In this document: positions 10,114 through 18,935 of the stretch, one piece after another
Position numbering within the stretch: position 1 is the stretch's first letter
Layout of the letters: each line of letters begins with the position of its first letter
NCBI GenBank assembly: GCA_049287025.1
Contig: JBAQFA010000006.1
Location: forward strand, 1-44,272
Length of the DNA: 44,272 nucleotides
Source: UBA11710 sp049287025
Lineage (GTDB): Bacteria; Patescibacteriota; Patescibacteriia; Magasanikbacterales; UBA922
Direction of reading: 5' to 3'
Position numbers and translations under genes: made by a program
Notes under the pieces: generated by a model
Seen by the model: the letters and a program-made list of their open reading frames with translations, nothing else
The model's database searches: none
Told to the model about the DNA's origin: nothing

Positions 10114-10139
10114 ATAAAAGCAATTAAAAGTTATAATCC

Positions 10140-13100
10140 ATGTTTGTGAAACACAAAATTGCGCAAAAAATTAAACGGGCATTTAACTACCTAAAAGTTT
10201 TTTTATTTCCCCAAAAAAGACTTAGTTGGGCGCGCATGATATTTGTCGCCTCTATTTTATTTGTGGGTCTTTTTGTGGTTGGTCAAGTCGCTCAAGGCTC
10301 TTCTTTATTAGAGGGTGCAGCTAGAGAAATTGCCAAATTTTTTATTGCCAGTGGTTTGAAAATGGCCGAAATCATGATTGGTCTGACTATCTTTGGTTTA
10401 CGCTTTTTGTTGGAGCTGGCCCAGTACAATGGCTATATTGACGCTCCGGTGGTCAAGCTTGGTTGGCTCATGGTTCGTGATGTAGCCAATATGTTTTTTG
10501 TGGTGGTATTACTAGTTATTGCGATTGGTACGATTCTTGGTTTGGAACAATACGAATGGAAAAAGACTTTGGTCAAATTTATTATGGCTGCCGTCTTTAT
10601 CAATTTCAGCAAAATGATTTGTGGGTTATTGATTGATGTGTCTCATATAATGATGATTTCTTTTTTGGATGCGATTATGGGTGTGGCTGGTGGCAATCTT
10701 ATTACCATGTTCAAGATGCAGGCTATTTATAATCTAGTTGGTGAATCTACCAAAGATGCTGATTTTACTTTGGAAATGTTGGCAGCCTCAGTATTGGCAA
10801 TTTTTTTCGCTGCTCTTATGCTCTTGTCAATCGGAGCTTATTTGGTAGTGATGCTCGCGCGGTTGGTAGTGCTGTGGGTTTTGATTATTTTATCGCCTTT
10901 GGCTTATGTTTTTCAGACCATGCCCCAGACCGAGAGTTATGCCAAGCAGTGGTGGGAAGAATTTACCAAACATGTAATCGTTGGACCAGTTTTGGTTTTC
11001 TTTTTATGGCTGGCATTTGCTACATTAGGCAATGGTAAAGTAGCTGAGGATATTGGAATTAGTAATAATTTTAGAAAAGGTAATGATTTGGTTTGTAATG
11101 TTTTAGGTAAAGATTCTAGCTCATGTTCTAGTGGACAAAAGTTGTCAATCAGTGAAATTTCTACTTGGGAAAATATGGCGAGTTTTCTTATTGCCATTGC
11201 TTTTCTTATGGCCGGGATTGAGCGAGTTCAAGCCCTGGGTGTCAAGGGTGGTAGTCTGGTACAAAAAGCCCAAGATTTTGCGGGATCAGTGGCCAAGTTT
11301 GCGACTGGTTATAGTTTGGGTAAAAAATTGGTTGGTGACGGTAATGGTGGTTTGATGAAAGGTCTTGGCACAGCGGGTAAGTGGGTCGGGATGAATGTTC
11401 CTTTGGTTGGTGGAAAACACTGGGTACGACGAGCCAGAAAAATTGGTTATGGAGCGATGGCTTGGTACAACAGTGAAAAAAGACCAGAAGAAAGAACATG
11501 GATTGGTAAAGCAGCTAGCTGGAGTGCAAGAAGAGAACAGCGTTCGGCTAAGCTGGATGAAATGTTAAAAACCAGACATGAAGAACAAGTAAAATTATTG
11601 CGCAAACAAACCAGTTCTGGTGATCTGGGTGATCAGATTCGTAGAGTGCGCGGTATGATTGCTGGAGAAGAAATGCGTACCAAGCCAAGAGATGCCAAAG
11701 CCATGGAAGAGGGGAAAAAATATACAATGGAAAGACCGCGTATTCAGCATCGGCCGTGGAGTAAGTACGAAGTTGATCCAGACACTGGAGAAATAAAAAT
11801 AAAAGAATCTATTTGGGGAAAACTTGGTTTTACTAGCACCCAGTCTCGTCTTTATGATCGGGGTATGTTTGCGGACGAAGTGATGAGACAAGAGCTTGGT
11901 GAAAAATCAGCCAAAGCAGCCGTTGAAGAACTTCATTCCAAAGCAGAAGAGTCTTTTATGAAAGAAGCTCGAGCTGAGTCTGAAAGACAAGAACACCAAG
12001 TTGAGGCTTTGAAAGAAGGATTGAAAACTGACAAAGAACAAGAAATAGAAGGTAGAATAGCCACAGCTCGAACAGCTTATGATCCACTAGAACAGGCCGC
12101 CATAACTGATGCTAAAAATAGAGAAGAAGTCGAATTGAATGCGCCAGGTGGTTTAAGACAAGCTTTAGCTACTTTAACAGATGATTTGGTCAATAAAAAT
12201 GGCATAATAGGAGATCTGGAAGAAATTAAAGAAAGACATGATAGAATTAAAGGACTTGAGGATAATAGAGCATTGGTGACAACAGACGAGCCGTTAAAAG
12301 CTACTGAGGAAGCAGATAAAATTGCCAAGTTAGAATTGTACAAAGAAGGTAAAATGCCAACCATGTCGGCTGATGATGCTAAAAAATTAGAAGAAGACAT
12401 AAAAAAATTACAAGGCAGAGCGTTTAGAGGTTGGGATATACCAATGCTCGATGCAAAGATAGCAGAGGAACAAACAGAATTAACAAATTTACAAACTGAT
12501 TTTGCCACAAATAATCCAACTTTAGGTTTGAGTGCCACATCTGACCGAGCTGCTGTCGAAGGTGTACTCACAGCTCAAATTGCAGATAGAGATACTGCTA
12601 CAACTGGTATTAAAGCTAAGCATGTGGCTGCGCAAATAGCCGTAGATTCAAAGCAGTCAGAGATAAATACGGAGAAAAAGAGAAAAATGGATGAAGCAAG
12701 GAGAACGACGGGTTTGGAAGGTGCAGAGGAAGAAATGGTCAAGTATAAACAAGGAGCACAATATAAAGCTGATAAAAGCGACCCAATCTACACAGCCAGA
12801 AGAGATGCTATCGTAGATCAGATTGCAGTGATTGAAAAAGGTAGTCAAACAGCTGCTGGTAAGATGATAAGAAAAGAAAAAATTGCTGAAGCCGCCAAAA
12901 AACAAGCTGAAGGTGAAAAATCAATGTTGGAAGCTGAAGTAGAAGAAAAATCAACATTCCAAAAAATAATGGAAAAAGCCGCTATGGCCGAGGTAATGGC
13001 TCAGGCTGGTAAAGATTTTGTGGACTCAATCAAACAAGAACATTTAGAAAAAATATTTGAAAAAGTGCCAAAAGAATTGGCTAAAGCTGCCGAAAGTTTG

Positions 13101-14825
13101 AAAAAAGGTATAAAGGTAAAATTATCCGCTGGGGCTCTAGCGTCTCAGGCTGATCAATTGAAAAAATATCAGAGTGATGCATCCAATATTTCAAAATTAA
13201 AAGCAGGTGATGTAGCCCAGGCGCAATTATATGAAGAAAAACAATTTACTGGTACACCGACTTCGGCTTTTAAAGAAGCAATCAAAAAACGTGAAGATGA
13301 AATGTATAGAAATGTAGAAAGAGAACAGGGGGTAAAATTGACCATGGACAATTTGACCGGGGTTTTGCGTTTTGTGGGTAAAGGTGGCAAATTGGATAAT
13401 ATGCAACAAATGCAATCAATGGCTGGTCTTAATTTTATGACTAAGAATGGTTGGCAAGATGATATCGTGGCTGGGATTTTCAAAATGATAAAAGAAAATA
13501 CCCAAGGCAAGTTTTCTGGTGAACAAAAAGAACGAGCTGATGCTCTAACCAAAGCTTTTAAAGACATGGGAATGTTGGTTTATGATGGTGCCGGAAATAT
13601 TGATTTTTCTCGGACCAAATCTAGATCTGGTAATGACTGGGCCAACAAATTGAGTCGTTTGATTGGTTTTGCTGGTAATACTAATTTGGTACAAGAAGAA
13701 GAAGCAGTTCTTTTGCACCGTCGCCAAGTAGGAAAGACAGAAGGACAAGATATTGGTTATTCTGGTGCCACAGAACATTTGGCAAAAGAAGTTAATAATC
13801 GTTTGAATGGCAGGACATATGCCAGTGTTAGTGATGATGAATGGAAGAATATGGCTGTTGAGTTGACTGGCAAAAAACAGGGAGAATTTCAATTTGACTT
13901 GGCTTGGCAAGGTCTCAAATCATTTGCTGATCGATTTGCTACTGGTGTTTCTGATGATCATCAGAGTTTTGTAAAAATTGATACAGATGAAGCCGCCAAA
14001 AAATTGACTGATGCAGCGGAGATGTTCAAAAATAGTATTAAGGAATTTTCAGACCAAATGGAATTTTTGGCTGATATTAAAAATTTGGCCTTAGGGACAA
14101 CACATTTGGATGATGGTGGACACTCGATGTATGACACTTCCGAAGGGTTTGCTCATGGCCAGCTCCATGATGATGCTATGGGTTTTATGCGGTCAGAGTG
14201 GCGTAAGATTGATGGTTATGCCAAATTATCCAAATTAAAAATTCATGCTTTGGCCAATATGGACGAAGAATATAGTACAGCCTATGGTTTTCGTAGAGGT
14301 TCGACGGGTGATACTTTCCGGGGTGTGGATTCTCCTCATATGATAAACAAACTAGATTCTAGAAACCAAGATTTGATAGTTACCTATGCCAGTGGTGAGG
14401 CAAAACGCAAAACAGCTGAAGGCGCCTTAATAATTGGTGCGTCTGATTCTACCTATGTGAAAGACACGTTCCAAGGTGATGAAGACATAGCCAAACAGAT
14501 GGTGGCGCATGATTTTAAGGTTTTACTCAAAGAAGCACCCCAGGTATTGTTGTCATTATTAGGTAAAGACTCAAGTGTAGATTGGCAGGGTGTAAAAAAT
14601 GGCAAATTAAATATAGATTTATTTGGAGATAAGATAAGTGACGTGAAGGATTTGTTAGCTTGGATTCAAAGACAACAAGGTTCAAAAGCTGATTATAAAA
14701 AATTTACAGAGACAATGGGTATGCCTTTGGAAGAGCAATTTAATGTTACAGAAAATGAAGTTATGAGTATATTACAGAGTTTGAGTGGAGCTAGATCAGG
14801 CGATGATGAATCTTCTACCAGGTAA
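10140..14825 (+). CDS. VirB6/TrbL-like type IV secretion membrane protein with giant coiled-coil tail
   Basis: 1561 residues. The first ~390 carry about seven to eight hydrophobic helices typical of the polytopic VirB6/TrbL inner-membrane component (for example MFFVVVLLVIAIGTILG, AAVFINFSKMICGLLIDV, MLARLVVLWVLIILSPLAY, FLWLAFATLGNG). The motif L-x-LSPLAYVFQ followed by a Trp-rich segment is characteristic of the CPR form. From about residue 400 to the end the protein is soluble, Lys/Glu/Ala-rich and largely coiled coil (roughly 510-980), then a mixed C-terminal region. Classical VirB6 proteins are a few hundred residues, so the tail of more than 1100 is the unusual part. In the membrane it would form the translocation channel together with the PrgI, TraC-like and VirB4 proteins encoded downstream; assignment by family and context. 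Confidence 0.85.
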   Translation: MFVKHKIAQKIKRAFNYLKVFLFPQKRLSWARMIFVASILFVGLFVVGQVAQGSSLLEGAAREIAKFFIASGLKMAEIMIGLTIFGLRFLLELAQYNGYIDAPVVKLGWLMVRDVANMFFVVVLLVIAIGTILGLEQYEWKKTLVKFIMAAVFINFSKMICGLLIDVSHIMMISFLDAIMGVAGGNLITMFKMQAIYNLVGESTKDADFTLEMLAASVLAIFFAALMLLSIGAYLVVMLARLVVLWVLIILSPLAYVFQTMPQTESYAKQWWEEFTKHVIVGPVLVFFLWLAFATLGNGKVAEDIGISNNFRKGNDLVCNVLGKDSSSCSSGQKLSISEISTWENMASFLIAIAFLMAGIERVQALGVKGGSLVQKAQDFAGSVAKFATGYSLGKKLVGDGNGGLMKGLGTAGKWVGMNVPLVGGKHWVRRARKIGYGAMAWYNSEKRPEERTWIGKAASWSARREQRSAKLDEMLKTRHEEQVKLLRKQTSSGDLGDQIRRVRGMIAGEEMRTKPRDAKAMEEGKKYTMERPRIQHRPWSKYEVDPDTGEIKIKESIWGKLGFTSTQSRLYDRGMFADEVMRQELGEKSAKAAVEELHSKAEESFMKEARAESERQEHQVEALKEGLKTDKEQEIEGRIATARTAYDPLEQAAITDAKNREEVELNAPGGLRQALATLTDDLVNKNGIIGDLEEIKERHDRIKGLEDNRALVTTDEPLKATEEADKIAKLELYKEGKMPTMSADDAKKLEEDIKKLQGRAFRGWDIPMLDAKIAEEQTELTNLQTDFATNNPTLGLSATSDRAAVEGVLTAQIADRDTATTGIKAKHVAAQIAVDSKQSEINTEKKRKMDEARRTTGLEGAEEEMVKYKQGAQYKADKSDPIYTARRDAIVDQIAVIEKGSQTAAGKMIRKEKIAEAAKKQAEGEKSMLEAEVEEKSTFQKIMEKAAMAEVMAQAGKDFVDSIKQEHLEKIFEKVPKELAKAAESLKKGIKVKLSAGALASQADQLKKYQSDASNISKLKAGDVAQAQLYEEKQFTGTPTSAFKEAIKKREDEMYRNVEREQGVKLTMDNLTGVLRFVGKGGKLDNMQQMQSMAGLNFMTKNGWQDDIVAGIFKMIKENTQGKFSGEQKERADALTKAFKDMGMLVYDGAGNIDFSRTKSRSGNDWANKLSRLIGFAGNTNLVQEEEAVLLHRRQVGKTEGQDIGYSGATEHLAKEVNNRLNGRTYASVSDDEWKNMAVELTGKKQGEFQFDLAWQGLKSFADRFATGVSDDHQSFVKIDTDEAAKKLTDAAEMFKNSIKEFSDQMEFLADIKNLALGTTHLDDGGHSMYDTSEGFAHGQLHDDAMGFMRSEWRKIDGYAKLSKLKIHALANMDEEYSTAYGFRRGSTGDTFRGVDSPHMINKLDSRNQDLIVTYASGEAKRKTAEGALIIGASDSTYVKDTFQGDEDIAKQMVAHDFKVLLKEAPQVLLSLLGKDSSVDWQGVKNGKLNIDLFGDKISDVKDLLAWIQRQQGSKADYKKFTETMGMPLEEQFNVTENEVMSILQSLSGARSGDDESSTR

Positions 14826-14859
14826 TTTTACTATTAAATATTTAATTTAAAACAAAGCT

Positions 14860-16392
14860 ATGCTACCAAGGTTTATTAGTAATAACAATGCAGTCACTTG
14901 GCAAGAAAGAAAAAAATTCTTAGCTGGTTTTGTTTTAATGACCGAAAATTTGTTTGGCAACAATTGGCAAGAGCAGTCAGTCTGGGAATGGTCTCGTTAT
15001 TTGTTGGAAGAAATTGATACCGAAGTGCCGACCGCCAAGATTGGCTGGGACAAAGATGCAACTTTTTATTATGCCTTGGCGAGCCTAATAGACTTTGAAT
15101 CATTAACAGACTTGGCCAAAAAAATAGAAAAATTAAAAACAGATTTACGAAATCTTAATATTAATTTGATACAGCGAAAAAATTTGGAAGTAAAAAGAGT
15201 GAATCTTGATTGGAAGAAGATTTTTACAGATTTGGATTTGCATGATAACGAAATTATGACCTGGCAAAATTTATTAGAAAGTGTTCCAGATGAGAATAGA
15301 GATAGTTTATTATCAGATTTGGAAAATATTGCCAAAGTTTATAAAGATTTTAGAGTAAATTTTTCTTTGGTTAGTGCTGGTTTATTATTTTATGTCCCAG
15401 AGGGTACCTTTGCTAATAACGCTGATTTTGTCACGGCTTTTGATAACATAAATCCGAACGAAATAATTGAAGTAGAGAGATGGACACCATTTATGCGTTA
15501 TTTGGGGCAGGCTTGTTTTTCGGCTGATACGGACATGAGTAATTGGGCCGTGGATCTGCTCATGACTCATGAAATGGAGGAAAAAATATTTGCCGACATG
15601 GTAGATTATATGTTCTTTTTCTTTGCTTTACATCTGGCCTATTTGGGGTATAAGGAATTTGATGCTCCAACCAAGGTTGGAATTTGGAGTTTGTTTAGTT
15701 TTTGGGCAATTGCTTTCGGCGTGCCAATTAGCATGGTGATAGAAGATTTTTTGGCTACTCAGCCAGATATTAATAGTTATATTTTTAATTCTGGTCTATT
15801 GGCCGAGACTTTGAAAAAAAGCCCGACAATTTTGTTTATGGACACAGAAAAAAATATGACAGTTGGGGGTTTGATCCAGAGGTTTGAAGCTTTTGCTGGT
15901 GATAATGATTTGGACGTTTATAAACAAGTTAATTATGTCAAAACAATTGTCAAAGATTTTGGTTGGTCGTCAAAATCTGAAGACATTTTGATTGGGGTGT
16001 TGCATTTCTTTATTCATTTGCGTGAAATGGATTTTATAGATTATAAAGGTATTTTGGTGGAAGAAAAGGCTCAAGAAAATCCTTATGATTGGGAAAAAGT
16101 TATTAGGAATGATTTTAATGAATCAGATTTGTTTAGAATTAGACGTTATTTTTATCTTTTACAGCGTCCGATATTGTTAAAAGTTCAGCTAGTGCCAGCT
16201 TTCTTGTCTGTGGATTGGCAAAAGGAACCATTTTTACATCGCATTTTACAGTTAAACGAAATTTATCAGGACGTATATGGAGAAATGCATGATCCAATTG
16301 TTTATTTTGATGAAAAAACTAATGAATGGAAAATGAATGTCGATTTACCAAAAGGGCTGGACATAGTTGAAGTTGAGCCAAAGAAAAAATAA
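14860..16392 (+). CDS. Conserved hypothetical protein of the transport locus
   Basis: 510 residues, no signal peptide. Two hydrophobic stretches (about 248-265, MFFFFALHLAYLGYKEF; about 270-295, SLFSFWAIAFGVPISMV) could be membrane helices or a buried core; the rest is rich in aromatic and acidic residues. It lies 34 bases after the VirB6-like gene and its stop is one base before the next start, so it is in the same operon. I know no function. Its constant place in the locus suggests an accessory part of the secretion apparatus; that is inference. Confidence 0.75.
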   Translation: MLPRFISNNNAVTWQERKKFLAGFVLMTENLFGNNWQEQSVWEWSRYLLEEIDTEVPTAKIGWDKDATFYYALASLIDFESLTDLAKKIEKLKTDLRNLNINLIQRKNLEVKRVNLDWKKIFTDLDLHDNEIMTWQNLLESVPDENRDSLLSDLENIAKVYKDFRVNFSLVSAGLLFYVPEGTFANNADFVTAFDNINPNEIIEVERWTPFMRYLGQACFSADTDMSNWAVDLLMTHEMEEKIFADMVDYMFFFFALHLAYLGYKEFDAPTKVGIWSLFSFWAIAFGVPISMVIEDFLATQPDINSYIFNSGLLAETLKKSPTILFMDTEKNMTVGGLIQRFEAFAGDNDLDVYKQVNYVKTIVKDFGWSSKSEDILIGVLHFFIHLREMDFIDYKGILVEEKAQENPYDWEKVIRNDFNESDLFRIRRYFYLLQRPILLKVQLVPAFLSVDWQKEPFLHRILQLNEIYQDVYGEMHDPIVYFDEKTNEWKMNVDLPKGLDIVEVEPKKK

Positions 16393-16393
16393 T

Positions 16394-17590
16394 ATGACTT
16401 TTAATAATATTATAATAAACGTTAAAAAGAGCGATGGTCAGGCACAAAAGATGACCCTGGCTGAGTTTGAAGAATATAAAAATAATCCTAGAAAAAATTT
16501 AATTGAAGTTGAAAAAGATGAACCAATAATTTTGGAAAATAATACTGAAACAGAGTCGGTGGAGCCACTCACTTCTAGTCTGCCTATTGAACAAAGTTCA
16601 GAATTTGAGACCAAAGATTTTTCATTGTCAAAAGTTCAGACAACTTCTATTACCAATAGTACCCCAGTCAAAGATATCTTTGTGGATGAAGCTGTGTACC
16701 AACATAAACAAAATATTGACAATCCTTTAGATGAGGCTAGAGTTAATCCAAATGTTTGGTCAGAGGCTGATCATGAATCACTTTTGGCTGAAGACGTGAG
16801 CGAAGTGGCACGACAACCCGGTATTTCTACTTTGCCGACAGGTGATTTTAGTTTTATCAGTGATTTGATTGGTCAATTATCTTTTCCGGTTGATGAAAAG
16901 TTAGCTATTCGTTTGAATTCTTTACTTATTTCGTGGGTAAAAGGCGTAAGAAACATTGATCAGGTAGAGGATTATGCAAAAAAAAGTAAAGAATTGGGTG
17001 GTTTGGGATTGGATGAAGAAAAAGTTGAAGAATTGTTGCAAGTTTTATCAAAGCATACTAGTATTTCGGCTAATAAAATAGATAAAAATTATGAATCATC
17101 TGCCAGTAATAAACAAACTACTGTTGATCTGCCAAAAAAAAATAGTCTAAACAATACAAAAAATGATTTTAAAAATACTGATCAAAAATATCAAAATAAT
17201 TTTCCGGCCAAGACCATTATGCATGATGTCCAAGCTCCGGTTCAGACAGTAGTAGAACAAAAGGTAGAAGAAAAAATTAGTGTGGGTCCGATTGAACAGT
17301 TGCAACAATTTACTTTATTAGATTTGCGTCGTCTAGCTAGTGACGAAGAAAAGGCGAGTGAAATATTATGGAATAAATTTGAAGTCTTGCGCCAAGAATC
17401 TTATATGTGGTTTTTGAAAGCGGTCAAAGCTTGGCAGACAAGTCCGATTATGGGTGATTATGAACAGACTTTGATTGACGCGATAAATAAAAAAATGCGT
17501 TTAAATGATTTGTTAGGTCAGGACAAAAATCAAATGAATCAAAATGAATTTTTGGCGATTGCGAGTTTGAATAAAAAATTGAATGTCTAG
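16394..17590 (+). CDS. Hypothetical low-complexity protein of the transport locus
   Basis: 398 residues, predicted cytoplasmic. Residues 1-150 and about 225-300 are low-complexity and rich in Ser, Asn, Glu and Lys. A helical block at about 160-220 (FSFISDLIGQLSFPVDEKL) and the C-terminal 100 residues look folded. The ATG at 16394 was preferred to an upstream in-frame ATG inside the previous gene because it leaves a one-base gap after that stop (TAA T ATG). Family not recognised; operon position is the only clue. Confidence 0.7.
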   Translation: MTFNNIIINVKKSDGQAQKMTLAEFEEYKNNPRKNLIEVEKDEPIILENNTETESVEPLTSSLPIEQSSEFETKDFSLSKVQTTSITNSTPVKDIFVDEAVYQHKQNIDNPLDEARVNPNVWSEADHESLLAEDVSEVARQPGISTLPTGDFSFISDLIGQLSFPVDEKLAIRLNSLLISWVKGVRNIDQVEDYAKKSKELGGLGLDEEKVEELLQVLSKHTSISANKIDKNYESSASNKQTTVDLPKKNSLNNTKNDFKNTDQKYQNNFPAKTIMHDVQAPVQTVVEQKVEEKISVGPIEQLQQFTLLDLRRLASDEEKASEILWNKFEVLRQESYMWFLKAVKAWQTSPIMGDYEQTLIDAINKKMRLNDLLGQDKNQMNQNEFLAIASLNKKLNV

Positions 17591-17636
17591 ATTGTTTTTT
17601 CCGTTTTTGTCTGTTTTTTAAAATCTTATAAATCAT

Positions 17637-17656
17637 ACCTGTCTGCACAGGCAGGT
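17637..17656. repeat. Short palindromic repeat between operon genes
   Basis: ACCTGTCTGCACAGGCAGGT, an almost perfect 20-base palindrome. It sits inside a larger imperfect palindrome (CTTATAAATCATA on the left, TATGATTAATAAG on the right), next to a second hairpin AAATCTTTGC/GCAAAGATTT (17657-17690). The layout suggests a mobile REP-like unit placed in a hairpin leader before the PrgI gene. Confidence 0.55.
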
Positions 17657-17742
17657 AAATCTTTGCTAAATTATAAAAGGCAAAGATTTATATGATTAAT
17701 AAGAAAATAATAAGATTATTTTTTTAGATAATTTACTATAAC

Positions 17743-18168
17743 ATGCAACAATTCGTTGTACCACAATTTATAGACGTAGAAGACAAAATTTTTGGACCAA
17801 TTACTGTCCGACAATTTTTGATTTTATTATTTGGTGGTATGGTTATATTTTTGGCTTATCGTTATGCTGATTTTGCTTTATTCATTACTTTGTTGGCCAC
17901 AGTCGGCAGTCTGTCCTTGGTTTTTTCTTTTGTAAAAATAAATGGTCAGACATTTCATTATTTTTTATTGAATATCATCCAAACCATACGACGACCATCG
18001 CTTAGAGTTTGGTCTAAAGTGTACAGTAATAATGAATTAAATTATTTACGTAATCAGGCAACAAGTATTGTTGAAGAGGTGGAAAAAGGAAAATCTACCA
18101 AGTCACAACATATTCGCGACTTAGCTTTGGTTGTGAATACTGGTGGTTTTTATCGGCCAGAGGATTGA
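17743..18168 (+). CDS. PrgI family protein (type IV secretion)
   Basis: 141 residues. The N-terminus MQQFVVPQFIDVEDKIFGP, followed by two closely spaced hydrophobic helices (about 25-43 and 45-66) and the segment NGQTFHYFLLNI, is the PrgI pattern. PrgI-type small membrane proteins accompany VirB4 ATPases in Gram-positive and CPR type IV systems and correspond in position to VirB3. It lies 28 bases upstream of the TraC-like gene and in the same direction, giving the order PrgI - TraC-like - VirB4. Ends in TGA. Confidence 0.88.
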   Translation: MQQFVVPQFIDVEDKIFGPITVRQFLILLFGGMVIFLAYRYADFALFITLLATVGSLSLVFSFVKINGQTFHYFLLNIIQTIRRPSLRVWSKVYSNNELNYLRNQATSIVEEVEKGKSTKSQHIRDLALVVNTGGFYRPED

Positions 18169-18196
18169 AACTTATAAAGTAATAAAGTGAATAATT

Positions 18197-18883
18197 ATGT
18201 CCAACGAAAAAGTAAAAAAGAAAAAAAATAGTCATCCATCTACCCAGACACATTTACCAATCGCTGAAATTAAAGATGGGGTGGTTATTTTGAAAGATGG
18301 AACACTACGTGCTGTCCTTATGACTTCAAGTGTTAATTTTGCTTTGAAATCTGAGGATGAACAAAACGCTTTGATATCGGCTTATGTGAGTTTTTTAAAT
18401 TCAATTAATTTTCCTTTACAAATTGTTTCTCAATCTAGAAAATTGCAAATTAAACCTTATATAGAAAAATTATTAAACTTGGAAAAAGCCCAGACCAATG
18501 AACTTTTGCGTGTGCAAACAGCTGATTATAGAGCGTTCATTCAGGAGTTGGTAGAAATTGGTGAAATTATGACCAAGAGGTTTTATGTGATTGTTCCTTA
18601 TGATCCAATGTCAAATAGTAAAAAAAGTTTTTGGTCTAGATTTAAAGGTGTTTTGAAACCAGCCTTAACGGTTCGTTTGAAAGAAGAAAGATTTAAACAA
18701 CGTAAAGACGATTTGGACATAAGAGTCCGACAGGTGATTGGGGGATTGCAGGGTATGGGAGTTGAGGCAGTCCAGCTCGATACCCAATCTTTGATAGAAT
18801 TGTATTATGCTACGTACAATCCAGACATATCTTTTTCCGAAGGTTTGCAACCAGTAAAAGATTTGCGGATTGAAGACATATAA
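18197..18883 (+). CDS. TraC-like protein, partner of the VirB4 ATPase
   Basis: 228 residues, cytoplasmic. It resembles the N-terminal domain found in TraC/VirB4 proteins (LPIAEIKDGVVILKDGTLRA near residue 20; YVSFLNSINFPLQIVSQSR near 65) but has no Walker motifs. In CPR genomes this domain is commonly a separate gene just upstream of VirB4, as here: the VirB4 start is 53 bases downstream. It probably docks on the ATPase or links it to the membrane; inferred from the family. Confidence 0.8.
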   Translation: MSNEKVKKKKNSHPSTQTHLPIAEIKDGVVILKDGTLRAVLMTSSVNFALKSEDEQNALISAYVSFLNSINFPLQIVSQSRKLQIKPYIEKLLNLEKAQTNELLRVQTADYRAFIQELVEIGEIMTKRFYVIVPYDPMSNSKKSFWSRFKGVLKPALTVRLKEERFKQRKDDLDIRVRQVIGGLQGMGVEAVQLDTQSLIELYYATYNPDISFSEGLQPVKDLRIEDI

Positions 18884-18935
18884 ATTTTTCATCATTTACA
18901 CAATATTTACACAATCTAAATACAAAATATTATTT

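Noticed and set aside
18870..18935. Upstream start for virB4 at 18870
   Set aside because: It overlaps the TraC-like gene and adds 22 residues unlike family members; the start at 18936 is simpler.
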